NCBI GenBank assembly: GCA_964652825.1
Contig: CAZZCU010000008.1
Location: 1-64,000 of the forward strand
Length of the DNA stretch: 64,000 bases
Source: CAZZCU01 sp964652825
GTDB lineage: Bacteria; Bdellovibrionota_B; Oligoflexia; Oligoflexales; CAZZCU01
Direction: 5' to 3'
Made by a program: the position numbers and the translations under genes. The notes under the pieces were generated by a model. The model was given only the letters and a program-made list of their open reading frames with translations. It did no database searches and had not been told where the DNA came from. Position 1 is the stretch's first letter. Every line of letters begins with the position of its first letter. Positions 1 through 8,171 of this stretch are shown here, in pieces.

Positions 1-578
1 AGGAAATCAATCAGAGGATGATTCTTGCCGCTGGATAATTTGCCGTCCGAGAATGTTCCTGCCCCGCCTTCGCCAAAGCAGTAATTGCTTTCGGCGTTAA
101 AATCGCCGCTGCGGCGGAATTTGGTAACGTCGCGCATGCGGGCTTCGACGGCTTTGCCGCGCTCGATCACGATCGGGGCGTGACCGGCTTCCGTCAGCAG
201 AAGAGCGGTAAAAATCCCGGCTGGTCCGCTACCGATGATAATCGGGCGATGGCGAAACTTCGCCTGATTGACTTTGATGCCTGCCAGCGGGTGCGATCGA
301 ATTGGTTTCTCGATCAGTGTCGCGATGCTTTGATGGCGCTTATAAACTGCGGCTTCGTCGTGAAGTTCAATATCGGTTTGGAAGCGATAGGTAATATTGT
401 GCTTATGGCGTGCATCCAGGGATTTTTTATTGATGCGCAAGGCGATGACATCTTCGTCTTTAATCGCGAGTGTTTTGAGTACCTGAGCGCGGACGAGACT
501 GTCCACCTGGCGCCCGTCCAAACCGGCGCGGTGCAACGCTGACACGGGAATATCGATATTGCTTAGTCGCAGTGTCAC
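1..578 (-). CDS. FAD-dependent dehydrogenase (COG2509-like), 3' end cut by window
   Basis: The first 192 codons of a flavoprotein are visible; the rest lies beyond the left edge. It starts at a GTG (576-578) with a GAGGGG ribosome site about 6 bases upstream. An N-terminal segment of about 95 residues (beginning VTLRLSNIDIPV) precedes a dinucleotide-binding motif GSGPAGIFTALLL and ends with an ERGK-type acidic strand end, then a conserved NYCFGEGGAGTFSDGKL segment. That order (an N-terminal added domain, a Rossmann FAD site, a glycine-rich FGEGGAGTFSDGKL block) is typical of the uncharacterised NAD(FAD)-utilising dehydrogenase family COG2509. The substrate is unknown. It is divergent from the liv operon. 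The family assignment rests on motifs read by eye; the catalytic part is not visible. Confidence 0.8.
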   Translation of the reverse strand, partial: MTLRLSNIDIPVSALHRAGLDGRQVDSLVRAQVLKTLAIKDEDVIALRINKKSLDARHKHNITYRFQTDIELHDEAAVYKRHQSIATLIEKPIRSHPLAGIKVNQAKFRHRPIIIGSGPAGIFTALLLTEAGHAPIVIERGKAVEARMRDVTKFRRSGDFNAESNYCFGEGGAGTFSDGKLSSGKNHPLIDF

Positions 579-699
579 GTCGGCCCCTCAAAATGAAAAA
601 CTCTCCTAGTTAGTGTCTATGTCGCTGGCGGTCAAGCTGGATTTTGGGCCGGCCAAGCCCTGCGGAGGTCATTCCGGCGCGATCAGGCGCGACAATTAA

Positions 700-728
700 T
701 TTACAAGTAGTCGCGTTTCCTTTAAGAT
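700..728 (+). promoter_or_regulatory. Probable sigma-70 promoter of the liv operon
   Basis: TTTACA (700-705) and TAAGAT (723-728) are separated by exactly 17 bases, giving 5/6 and 4/6 matches to the housekeeping consensus. It lies about 57 bases upstream of the favoured livK start in the divergent gap with the FAD-dehydrogenase gene. Confidence 0.5.
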
Positions 729-785
729 CCGCTCACTTAGGTAATTTCATCGGGTTGCCACAAGATGGCTTCGGGGGTGTCGGGC

Positions 786-1961
786 ATGGTCAGTGTTTGC
801 AAAAAATCACGGAATTTTGGTCTGATTGTTCTGCTAGCTTTGGTGATTCAGGGCTGTAGATGCAGTCCCGATCAGGGTGACTCGACGGCGCTATTGAGTG
901 GCGATGTCATTAAAATCGGCGAAGTTGGCTCGATGACGGGCGCGGAAGCAACATTTGGTCAATCCACGCATCGTGGTATCGAGCTGGCCCTGGAAGAGAT
1001 TAATGCCGACGGTGGCGTGCAGGGTAAAAAGATTCAATTGGTTGCGCTCGATAACCAGGGCAAGCCCGAGGAAGCAGCGACCGCGGTTACGCGCTTGATT
1101 AACCAGGATAAAGTCGTGGCGATTCTCGGCGAAGTTGCCAGCTCTCGCAGCATGGCGATGGCGCCGATTGCGCAAGCGGCGAAGATTCCCATGGTAACGC
1201 CGTCGTCGACCAATCCCAAGGTTACGCAATTGGGTGAATATGTTTTTCGGGTTTGTTTCATTGATCCTTTTCAGGGTCTGGTGATGGCGAAGTTCGCCAG
1301 CGAGGAATTGAAAGTTAAAAGAGTCGCCATTTTACGCGATGTTAAAAATGATTACAGCGTTGGTCTGGCGGATTTCTTCAAAGAGACCTTCGTCAAGAAC
1401 GGCGGTCAGATTGTTGTGGACCAAAGTTACAGTGCTGGCGACATGGATTTCAAATCGCAACTTACATCGATACGCAGCCGGGCTCCGGAGGCGATTTTTG
1501 TTCCTGGTTATTATACGGAAGTTGGTTTGATCGCTCGCCAGGCGCGTGAGCTGGGCATCAAGGTGCCTTTGCTCGGCGGTGACGGCTGGGATTCGCCCAA
1601 ACTCTATGAAATCGGTGGCTCGGCTATCAATGGTTCGTACTTCTCCAATCACTATTCCGCCGAAGATACGTCGCCACATGTACAGCAGTTCATCAAAAAC
1701 TATCAAACCAAATACGGAATTGTTCCGGACGGTCTGGCAGCGATGGGTTACGACGCTGCACGCGTTTTAGTGGATGCGATGAATCGCGCCGGCACGCATG
1801 CTCCGGCGGCGGTGCGTGAGGCGTTGGCGAACACCACGGATTTCCAAGGTGTCACCGGCAAAATTTCGATTGATGCTGAGCGCAATGCCGTTAAACCAGC
1901 GGTGGTACTGGGTATCAAAGACGGGCAATTCCGTTATACAACCACCATTAATCCCATATAG
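786..1961 (+). CDS. livK: Branched-chain amino-acid ABC transporter, substrate-binding lipoprotein
   Basis: This is the extracytoplasmic substrate-binding component of a HAAT-family importer, expected to bind Leu/Ile/Val or a related amino acid or amide. A short N-terminus is followed by a hydrophobic stretch and a lipobox ending IQGC, so the protein should be lipid-anchored. The mature part begins with IKIGEVGSMTGAEATFGQ, the classic Peripla_BP_6 opening (G-x-x-x-P/T-L/M-T-G), followed by two Rossmann-like lobes of normal length. ATG at 786 gives a compact signal peptide with a G-rich ribosome site; an in-frame ATG at 765 would add seven residues. It is the first gene of livKHMGF, 16 bases before livH. 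The exact ligand cannot be read from sequence; aliphatic amides, urea or aromatic compounds are alternatives. Confidence 0.92.
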   Translation: MVSVCKKSRNFGLIVLLALVIQGCRCSPDQGDSTALLSGDVIKIGEVGSMTGAEATFGQSTHRGIELALEEINADGGVQGKKIQLVALDNQGKPEEAATAVTRLINQDKVVAILGEVASSRSMAMAPIAQAAKIPMVTPSSTNPKVTQLGEYVFRVCFIDPFQGLVMAKFASEELKVKRVAILRDVKNDYSVGLADFFKETFVKNGGQIVVDQSYSAGDMDFKSQLTSIRSRAPEAIFVPGYYTEVGLIARQARELGIKVPLLGGDGWDSPKLYEIGGSAINGSYFSNHYSAEDTSPHVQQFIKNYQTKYGIVPDGLAAMGYDAARVLVDAMNRAGTHAPAAVREALANTTDFQGVTGKISIDAERNAVKPAVVLGIKDGQFRYTTTINPI

Positions 1962-1977
1962 CGAGCTGTAACAACGC

Positions 1978-2880
1978 ATGACCGAGTTTATCCAGCATAT
2001 TATCAATGGGCTATCGTTGGGCAGTATTTATGCGCTGATCGCTCTGGGCTACACGATGGTTTTTGGTATCCTGCAGCTAATAAATTTTGCGCATGGCGAT
2101 GTTTATATGCTGGGAGCGTTTGTCGGCTTCTATGTAGCACGTTGGTTTGATCTTGGTCATACCTCGTCGCTAGGCAGTCTGATTTTTGTCATGGCTTGTT
2201 CGATGGCTGCCTGTGCGGCGATTGGTTTTTTTATTGAGCGCTTTGCTTATCGGCCGATGCGCAAGTCGCCGCGTATTAACGTGTTGATTACCGCGGTCGG
2301 GGTTTCCTTGTTTTTGGAGTTTACTGGCCAGTATGTGTTCGGTTCGGCGCCGAAATTTTTCCCGCAGCTTTATCGGCCGGAAGGCGATTGGAGTATCGGC
2401 GAACTAACTTTCAATCCGTTGCAGATTATTGTTCTGGCAATCTCCATAACGCTGATGTTGATTCTGCAATATATTATTTTTCGTACCCGCTTGGGACGGG
2501 CGATGCGCGCGGTGAGTTTTAATCATGATCTTGCCAGCCTGATGGGAATTCCAACAAACAAAGTTATTTCCTATACTTTTATGCTGGGGTCGGCGCTAGC
2601 GGGCGCCGGCGGTGTTCTAGTGGGGAGTGTTTACCCCAAGATTGAGCCACTCATGGGCGTCATGCCTGGGTTGAAAGCTTTTGTCGCCGCGGTTTTGGGT
2701 GGCATCGGCAATGTCACCGGTGCTGTTGTCGGCGCTTTGACACTGGGGCTGGCGGAGGAGTTTGTGGTTGCTTATTGGGCACCGACATTTCGCGACGCAT
2801 TGGCATTTACCATTTTGATTTTGATTCTGATGTTCCGGCCGACGGGGTTGTTTGGAACCCGACGTGTTGAAAAGTTGTAA
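1978..2880 (+). CDS. livH: Branched-chain amino-acid ABC transporter permease LivH
   Basis: This is a 300-residue inner-membrane permease of the LivH type, one half of the heterodimeric channel that receives substrate from LivK. It has about eight hydrophobic segments. The N-terminal block IINGLSLGSIYALIALGYTM and the following INFAHGDVYMLGAF are hallmarks of LivH. A C-terminal ...FRPTGLFGTRRVEKL tail is also typical. It lies 16 bases after livK and 19 bases before livM, so it is part of the same transcript. Length is normal for the family and nothing unusual was seen. Confidence 0.95.
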   Translation: MTEFIQHIINGLSLGSIYALIALGYTMVFGILQLINFAHGDVYMLGAFVGFYVARWFDLGHTSSLGSLIFVMACSMAACAAIGFFIERFAYRPMRKSPRINVLITAVGVSLFLEFTGQYVFGSAPKFFPQLYRPEGDWSIGELTFNPLQIIVLAISITLMLILQYIIFRTRLGRAMRAVSFNHDLASLMGIPTNKVISYTFMLGSALAGAGGVLVGSVYPKIEPLMGVMPGLKAFVAAVLGGIGNVTGAVVGALTLGLAEEFVVAYWAPTFRDALAFTILILILMFRPTGLFGTRRVEKL

Positions 2881-2899
2881 GCTGAATTAGAGATATATT

Positions 2900-3922
2900 T
2901 TGACAAACGAACCGAAAACTAATTTTCCACTTTTTGATTTACGAGGGCTTGCTCCCTGGTTGGTGGCTATTGCCGCGGCATGGTTGATTCAGATGTTCGG
3001 CGTGCCGTTCATGGATCCGTATTTTTTTACGATCGTTATTTATGCTGGCATTAATATGACGCTGGCGGTGAGCTTGAATCTGGTGAATGGCTTTACCGGC
3101 CAGTTCTCCATGGGGCACGCAGGTTTTATGGCTGTGGGTGCTTACATGTCCGCGTTTTTGACGCTTGCCGCGCGTGCATCGTGGCCGGATATATTTGCGA
3201 ATCCGGTGTCGCAGCAACTGATTTTTGTCGGAGCGTTGATTGCCGGCGGCCTTGCCGCCAGCATCGCCGGTTACATCGTCGGCTTGCCATCGTTGCGCTT
3301 AAAAGGCGATTACCTGGCGATCGTGACTTTGGGATTTGGCGAGATTATTCGGGTTGTTCTTTTGAATATGAATGCTGTTGGTGGCGCTCGGGGTATGCCG
3401 GCGATTCCAATGTTGACCAATTTTGGTTGGGTGTATTCGCTGGCGGTCGTGTGTACGTTTGTGGTGTGGCGTCTGGTACATTCCGCTTATGGTCGCGATT
3501 TGCTGGCGGTGCGCGAAGACGAAGTCGCGGCTCAGGCGATGGGTGTGAATACCACGTATGCCAAAGTCCGGGCTTTTACGATCGGTGCGTTTTTTGCCGG
3601 TGTTGGCGGCGGCTTGTTCGCGCATTATTTGACGTTCCTCAATCCGGCGATCTTCGACTTCAATCGTAGTTTTGAAATTATCATCATGGTTGTTCTTGGT
3701 GGTATGGGGAGCTTGTCGGGCTCAATTTTGGCGGCTATTCTCCTGACCGGCTTGCGAGAGGTGCTGCGCGATGTCAATGAACTGCGCATGATTGTGTATT
3801 CGTTGTTGCTGATTATTATGATGTTAATTCGTCCGAACGGGTTTTTGGGTACGCGCGAAATTTTTAGTTATCTGCCGGCTAAATTACGTGAACGTCTTGG
3901 CTTTGCGGGACCGAACACATGA
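2900..3922 (+). CDS. livM: Branched-chain amino-acid ABC transporter permease LivM
   Basis: This is the second permease subunit, 340 residues, starting at a TTG codon. The segment NLVNGFTGQFSMGHAGFMAVGAY region (residues about 58-80) is the LivM signature, and LPSLRLKGDYLAIVTLGFGE (about 130-150) is the conserved cytoplasmic loop contacting the ATPases. Around ten hydrophobic segments are present. The C-terminal IRPNGFLGTREIF mirrors the end of LivH. Its stop overlaps the livG start in an ATGA arrangement, which suggests translational coupling. The start is chosen because no ATG lies upstream in frame and the N-terminus then has normal length. Confidence 0.95.
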   Translation: MTNEPKTNFPLFDLRGLAPWLVAIAAAWLIQMFGVPFMDPYFFTIVIYAGINMTLAVSLNLVNGFTGQFSMGHAGFMAVGAYMSAFLTLAARASWPDIFANPVSQQLIFVGALIAGGLAASIAGYIVGLPSLRLKGDYLAIVTLGFGEIIRVVLLNMNAVGGARGMPAIPMLTNFGWVYSLAVVCTFVVWRLVHSAYGRDLLAVREDEVAAQAMGVNTTYAKVRAFTIGAFFAGVGGGLFAHYLTFLNPAIFDFNRSFEIIIMVVLGGMGSLSGSILAAILLTGLREVLRDVNELRMIVYSLLLIIMMLIRPNGFLGTREIFSYLPAKLRERLGFAGPNT

Positions 3923-4713
3923 GTACCAATGTCGTAGCGTTGAAGCTCAATAAATTGAGCATACAGTTTGGTGGTTTAAAGGCCGTCTCGGATGTGGATT
4001 TGGAGATTCCCGCCGGCGTGATTTTCGGACTTATCGGTCCAAACGGCGCTGGCAAGACCACTGTCTTTAATTTGCTGACCGGTGTCTATCAACCAACCGC
4101 TGGCTCTATCGAGGCACTGGGACAGAGCATCGTTGGCTATAAACCCTTTGAAGTAACGCGTGCTGGTATGGCTCGCACATTTCAGAATATCCGGTTATTC
4201 AAAGAACTGAGTGTGGTCGAAAATTTGATGATCGCGATGGATCATAATCCGATTCATAAACGACCGGGTATCACTGCGGCTATTTTTCGCTTCCGACATG
4301 TGGTGCAACAGGATCAAGCGTCTTTGCAACATATCGATGAATTGTTGGCGATCATGGATCTTAAAGCCCGCAAGCATGAACTGGCAAAAAATCTGCCTTA
4401 TGGTGCTCAGCGACGTTTGGAGATCGCGCGGGCCATGGCCACAGGTGCAAAGATATTACTGTTGGATGAGCCCGCAGCCGGCATGAACGGCCAGGAAACC
4501 AAAACTTTGATGCATACGATTCGCAAAATCCGCGATCAGTTTGGTTTGACCGTGCTCCTGATTGAGCATGACATGAAGCTGGTCATGGGGATTTGTTCGC
4601 GCATAGCCGTGCTTGATTACGGTGTTAAAATCGCCGAAGGCACACCCGCAGAGATTCAACACAATCCGAAAGTCATCGAAGCCTATCTAGGCAAGGCGGC
4701 AACCCATGGTTGA
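3919..4713 (+). CDS. livG: Branched-chain amino-acid ABC transporter ATPase LivG
   Basis: This cytoplasmic ATPase is one of the two nucleotide-binding subunits powering the importer. Visible motifs are Walker A GPNGAGKTT (about residue 40), the Q-loop within TFQNIRLF, an LivG-type signature YGAQRRLEIARAMA, Walker B ILLLDEPAAGMN and the switch histidine in LLIEHDM. Its 264 residues and the longer helical insert (residues about 95-135) separate it from LivF. It overlaps livM by 4 bases and livF by 8 bases. Confidence 0.95.
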   Translation: MSTNVVALKLNKLSIQFGGLKAVSDVDLEIPAGVIFGLIGPNGAGKTTVFNLLTGVYQPTAGSIEALGQSIVGYKPFEVTRAGMARTFQNIRLFKELSVVENLMIAMDHNPIHKRPGITAAIFRFRHVVQQDQASLQHIDELLAIMDLKARKHELAKNLPYGAQRRLEIARAMATGAKILLLDEPAAGMNGQETKTLMHTIRKIRDQFGLTVLLIEHDMKLVMGICSRIAVLDYGVKIAEGTPAEIQHNPKVIEAYLGKAATHG

Positions 4714-5443
4714 GCAGCGTGCTAACAAAAACGGTGACGTCATGCTGCGTTTTGAGAATGTGGACGTTGCCTATGGTGCGGTTCAGGCAGTTCATGGTTT
4801 GAGTTTTGAAGTGCTGCGCGGCCAGATTGTTACTCTGATCGGTGCGAACGGCGCTGGCAAGACTACGACGTTGCGAGCTATCTCTGGTTTGATCCCTTCG
4901 CGCGGTAAGATTATTTATCGCGATAAATTAATTTCCGGCATGGCTCCGCATCTGATTGTCAGACAGGGCATCGGCCATGCTCCGGAAGGGCGCGGGATTT
5001 TTTTGAATCTGACGGTCGAAGAAAATCTGGACCTTGGTGGCTGGGCCGCGCCGGATAAAAAAACGTACCAACGCGATCTCGAACATGCCTTTGAATTATT
5101 TCCACGCCTTAAAGAACGTCGCAAACAAAATGCCGGTACTTTGTCAGGTGGTGAACAGCAAATGTTGGCCATCGGTCGCGCGCTGATGGCACATCCGGAA
5201 CTGTTGTTGCTGGACGAACCAAGTTTGGGTTTGGCGCCGCAGATTATCGAGAAAATTTTTGAGATTATTCAAAAAATCAATCGCGAAGGTAAAACCGTTT
5301 TGCTTGTCGAGCAGAATGCATTACAGGCTTTGCAGATCGCTCACTACGGCATAGTTCTGGAAACCGGCAAGATTGCCTCGCAAGGCAAGGCCGAAGATTT
5401 GCTGGCTTCGGATGATATTCGTAAAGCTTATCTTGGCGACTAA
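4706..5443 (+). CDS. livF: Branched-chain amino-acid ABC transporter ATPase LivF
   Basis: This is the second ATPase subunit. It shows Walker A GANGAGKTTTLR, signature LSGGEQQMLAIGRALM, Walker B LLLLDEPSLGLAP and switch histidine replaced in the usual LivF way by LLVEQNA. The ATG at 4706 overlaps livG and has an AAGGCGG-like ribosome site; an in-frame ATG at 4742, preceded by GGTGA, would give the usual LivF N-terminus MLRFENVDVAYG, so the true start may be 4742. It is the last gene of the operon and is followed by a hairpin. Confidence 0.93.
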   Translation: MVEQRANKNGDVMLRFENVDVAYGAVQAVHGLSFEVLRGQIVTLIGANGAGKTTTLRAISGLIPSRGKIIYRDKLISGMAPHLIVRQGIGHAPEGRGIFLNLTVEENLDLGGWAAPDKKTYQRDLEHAFELFPRLKERRKQNAGTLSGGEQQMLAIGRALMAHPELLLLDEPSLGLAPQIIEKIFEIIQKINREGKTVLLVEQNALQALQIAHYGIVLETGKIASQGKAEDLLASDDIRKAYLGD

Positions 5444-5480
5444 TTGACGTCGTTTTATTCACGATCATAACGAAAAAATG

Positions 5481-5511
5481 GGACATGATTGCCCTCGCAT
5501 GTCCGGGTTTT
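5481..5511 (+). terminator. Possible intrinsic terminator after livF
   Basis: A perfect 7-bp stem GGACATG/CATGTCC (5481-5487 with 5498-5504) with a 10-base loop is followed by GGGTTTT. The T-run is short, so termination may be partial, but the position 37 bases after the livF stop fits the end of the liv transcript. Confidence 0.45.
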
Positions 5512-5595
5512 GTGCCGTTCCTGGTGTCGCGTTGGCGGATTCGATCTATTTATGCGGTGATTTATGTTGGCGCATAATTTGTATTAAAGCTATCC

Positions 5596-6648
5596 ATGGA
5601 CAAGTTGGCGCTACATATGCTGATTCATGATCTGAGACATGCCGTTAGTGATGTGCGTATCAGTCTGGGGCAGGCGCCGCGTTGCGTTGTTGGCAATACT
5701 GCGCAGAATCCGCATTTAGCTGCCGCGCTGATCGGGATAAACAGTATCGAGTCGCTGATTAAGCGCTTGGCGGTCGCGGATTGCGGACGGGCGGTTGTCA
5801 GCGATGAGCTTGTGGATATCGATAAACTGATTAGCGAACAGGCGCGCATTTTTCGTCCGCTTTGCGAGCATAGACAAATTACGCTTACCAGGCGAAGTTC
5901 GCCGCAATTGTATGTCAAAGGCAATGCCGAAGATATCGCGCGCGCAGTGCGTAATCTGCTGCAGAACGCAGTGGAAGCGATGCCTGACGGATCGCGTTTA
6001 ACGATCTCTACTTATGTGCAGCGACGTTTCCTCCGACGGCGGGCTCGCATCAGAGTGCACAATACCGGCACTTATATTCCTCCAGAATTTCGCACAGGTA
6101 TTTTCGCGCCTTATTTTAAAAATGCCGGCGGTGGTGAGGGGCTGGGGCTGGCGATTGTCAAAGCCATTGCTGAGAAGTATGCGGGAAGCGTGGAGTGCTG
6201 GTCAGATCGCTATTCCGGAACGGAGTTCGTACTGGACTTTCCGGCTATTACGCTCAGCTCCGCAACGGCAACGTCAAGTGCCAGGGCCCCGATTGTTATT
6301 ATTGTTGATGATGACGTTTTCGTACGTGATGCCTGGCAACGTCTTGATGGAACGATGCCGATCGAGACTTACGCGTCGCCTGCCGAGTTCTGGCGTAAAT
6401 ACCGGCGCAAGATACTCAGACACAGTTCACGATTGATTATAGTGACCGACTACTTCTTTTCAGGTAACGGTACAACGGAAACCGGCGCAACCTTCGCGAC
6501 GCAGGTCCGTCGTCGTTATCCGGCCGCCAGATTGATTTTAGCCTCGGCGATCGGTGATCTTGTGAGTGAGCGTCGGTTGTTTGATGACATTATCGAAAAA
6601 ACTATGCAGCCTGGGGTTACCCTACTACAAACTTTACTTCGCGATTGA
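5596..6648 (+). CDS. Cytoplasmic histidine kinase-receiver hybrid protein
   Basis: This 350-residue two-component protein has no membrane segment and no recognisable sensor domain. A short helical section at the N-terminus carries an H-box-like HDLRHAVSD with H11. The ATPase domain shows the N-box LLQNAVEAMPDGS (N124), a weak G1 region HNTGTYIPP, and the G2 box GGGEGLGLAIVKAIAEKY (about 178-195). A C-terminal receiver domain begins about 232 with IVIIVDDD (acid pocket D238-D240), a likely phospho-acceptor D285 in IIVTDYFF, a small residue at LILASA and the conserved lysine K335 in IEKT. A kinase with a C-terminal receiver usually works in a phosphorelay. Its 3' end overlaps the convergent ATP-grasp gene by 32 bases. 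The signal and output partner are unknown; the start at 5596 lacks a strong ribosome site. Confidence 0.8.
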   Translation: MDKLALHMLIHDLRHAVSDVRISLGQAPRCVVGNTAQNPHLAAALIGINSIESLIKRLAVADCGRAVVSDELVDIDKLISEQARIFRPLCEHRQITLTRRSSPQLYVKGNAEDIARAVRNLLQNAVEAMPDGSRLTISTYVQRRFLRRRARIRVHNTGTYIPPEFRTGIFAPYFKNAGGGEGLGLAIVKAIAEKYAGSVECWSDRYSGTEFVLDFPAITLSSATATSSARAPIVIIVDDDVFVRDAWQRLDGTMPIETYASPAEFWRKYRRKILRHSSRLIIVTDYFFSGNGTTETGATFATQVRRRYPAARLILASAIGDLVSERRLFDDIIEKTMQPGVTLLQTLLRD

Positions 6649-7765
6649 GACTTTTTAAGGCGTCGACGACGAAGGCATAATCATCGCCACGGACAATGGC
6701 GTAGCCTTTATTCTGACCGGTTCCGAGGCGTGGTCCGATAAAATCACCGGGTTTGACGTTACATTTAAATTTAATCACGCCGGGAGTTGCGCGCGCGGTA
6801 TCAAGACCGATCACTTCTTTCACGTGCCCAATACCAGGATGTAAAATCAAAGCGCCAGCGAATCCATTCGCGTCATTTTGGATTTCCGGTTGTTGATTTA
6901 AATGCGTTTGAATAAAAGCACGCCAAGGACAAAAGTTATAGGCGGCGGCGATCAAATCCATGATGTAGCCACCGGGTGGTCGCACGGCGATCTCACCAAA
7001 AAGCAGGCCTTGCTTGGTGCTGAATAATTCCAAATGCGTCATGCCATTATCAATGCCGAGGGCACGAATCACTCGTTGATTTAAGTCGATGGCTGCATCG
7101 TGAATCGTTTGCTCAATCGGCGCCGGGACGATGTTCGCCCAACCGGGAATAAAGTATTCGGTAAAATTCTGAAAACAAATTTGTCCCTGGAAAACAATTG
7201 ATTCCGTGCTGAATTCAACGCCATTGACAAAGGCTTCCGCCATATGACCGGCGTAACGGTTGTCATTGAGATCATCGCGGGTGCGGATAACGGTCAGGCC
7301 GCGACCGCCCGAGTTATTGATTTCCTTGATAACCAGAGGCAGCCCGAGATGATTGGCCAACTCATCCATGTCGGTGTCAGTCTGAATAGAGCGAAACGAG
7401 GCGCACGGAATTCCCGCGGCAATAATCGCCTGCTTCATCAGCAGCTTGTCATTGAACTTACGTGCGGCATCCAAGCGAAAACCGTTGATGCTAAAGCGTT
7501 CTCGTAAACTCGCGGCAACAGTGACGCCTGACTCAGTCAAAGGGATGATGGCATCGGGGCGACCAAATTCAAACCAGCGATTACAGACATCTTCGGCAGC
7601 GCCCGGGTCTTTGGCGAAATCAATGATTTCAAATTCCTGAAGATGTTGCTTCAAGGCTGGAGCTATCGCTTGTTTGGAAATCGCCAGCACACGCAAACCC
7701 AGCTTGCGTGCCGCCTCAATCGCGCCGCGTCGCACACCTAGGAATAGAACTGTTTTCGTCGACAT
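6617..7765 (-). CDS. ATP-grasp ligase of unknown substrate
   Basis: This 382-residue protein has the three-part architecture of ATP-grasp carboxylate ligases: a Rossmann-like pre-ATP-grasp domain (KTVLFLGVRRGAIEAARKLG, residues 4-23, and DAIIPLTESG), a central ATP-binding lobe with FNDKLLMKQAIIAAGIP and LVIKEINNSGGRG, and a C-terminal metal-binding motif FGEIAVRPPGG. Such enzymes activate a carboxylate as acylphosphate and join it to an amine. It starts 3 bases after the hemerythrin gene stop and belongs to the rimK-hemerythrin-ATP-grasp operon. The substrate cannot be deduced; amino-acid or peptide ligation, as in L-amino-acid ligases, is the general possibility. The 3' end overlaps the histidine-kinase gene. 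Confidence 0.8.
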   Translation of the reverse strand: MSTKTVLFLGVRRGAIEAARKLGLRVLAISKQAIAPALKQHLQEFEIIDFAKDPGAAEDVCNRWFEFGRPDAIIPLTESGVTVAASLRERFSINGFRLDAARKFNDKLLMKQAIIAAGIPCASFRSIQTDTDMDELANHLGLPLVIKEINNSGGRGLTVIRTRDDLNDNRYAGHMAEAFVNGVEFSTESIVFQGQICFQNFTEYFIPGWANIVPAPIEQTIHDAAIDLNQRVIRALGIDNGMTHLELFSTKQGLLFGEIAVRPPGGYIMDLIAAAYNFCPWRAFIQTHLNQQPEIQNDANGFAGALILHPGIGHVKEVIGLDTARATPGVIKFKCNVKPGDFIGPRLGTGQNKGYAIVRGDDYAFVVDALKSLNREVKFVVG

Positions 7766-7768
7766 AAA

Positions 7769-8164
7769 TCACTTTGACAAAAAGGGCGCGATCTTTTGAT
7801 CCACGCCTTGAACATGCGCCGCCAACCAGGTTTGCAAGAAGGTCAGGAGTTTTGGGCCAACCGTCTCGTCGTTGCCATGGTAGGCTTCGATATAGTCGCG
7901 GAGCTGATCACGAATCTGTTGGTGTTGCATCTGGTGTCGTCGCAGATCTTTATAGCCGGACGACAGCATGAGTGCCTCTTCTTCGGCGAAATGTTTGTGC
8001 GTGTATTCGCTTAAAGCTGTGAGAATTTTGTTGATCTCTTCGCGCGGCTTGGCGGCGGCAAAACCATCATGAACGGCGTTAATAAGATCCATTAACTTCC
8101 GGTGTTGCTTGTCGATTTGGCGGATGCCAAGATCGAAGCTTTGATTCCATTCCAGTTTAGCCAT
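7769..8164 (-). CDS. Bacteriohemerythrin
   Basis: This is a 131-residue single-domain hemerythrin, expected to bind O2 or sense it through a non-haem di-iron centre in a four-helix bundle. All ligand motifs are visible: WNQSFDLGIRQIDKQHRKL at the N-terminus (first His in the QH pair), the HFAEEE segment (HxxxE), HQMQHQ (HxxxH), and HVQGVD near the C-terminus (HxxxxD). Length and motif spacing are normal. It is sandwiched between rimK (7 bases upstream) and an ATP-grasp gene (3 bases downstream), so the three are almost certainly cotranscribed. That context suggests a link between oxygen or iron state and peptide ligation, but this is inference. Confidence 0.92.
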   Translation of the reverse strand: MAKLEWNQSFDLGIRQIDKQHRKLMDLINAVHDGFAAAKPREEINKILTALSEYTHKHFAEEEALMLSSGYKDLRRHQMQHQQIRDQLRDYIEAYHGNDETVGPKLLTFLQTWLAAHVQGVDQKIAPFLSK

Positions 8165-8171
8165 ACGATCA

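Noticed and set aside
180..542. 120-residue plus-strand ORF at the left end
   Set aside because: It is the antisense of the FAD-dehydrogenase gene, which has a GxGxxG motif and a good ribosome site.
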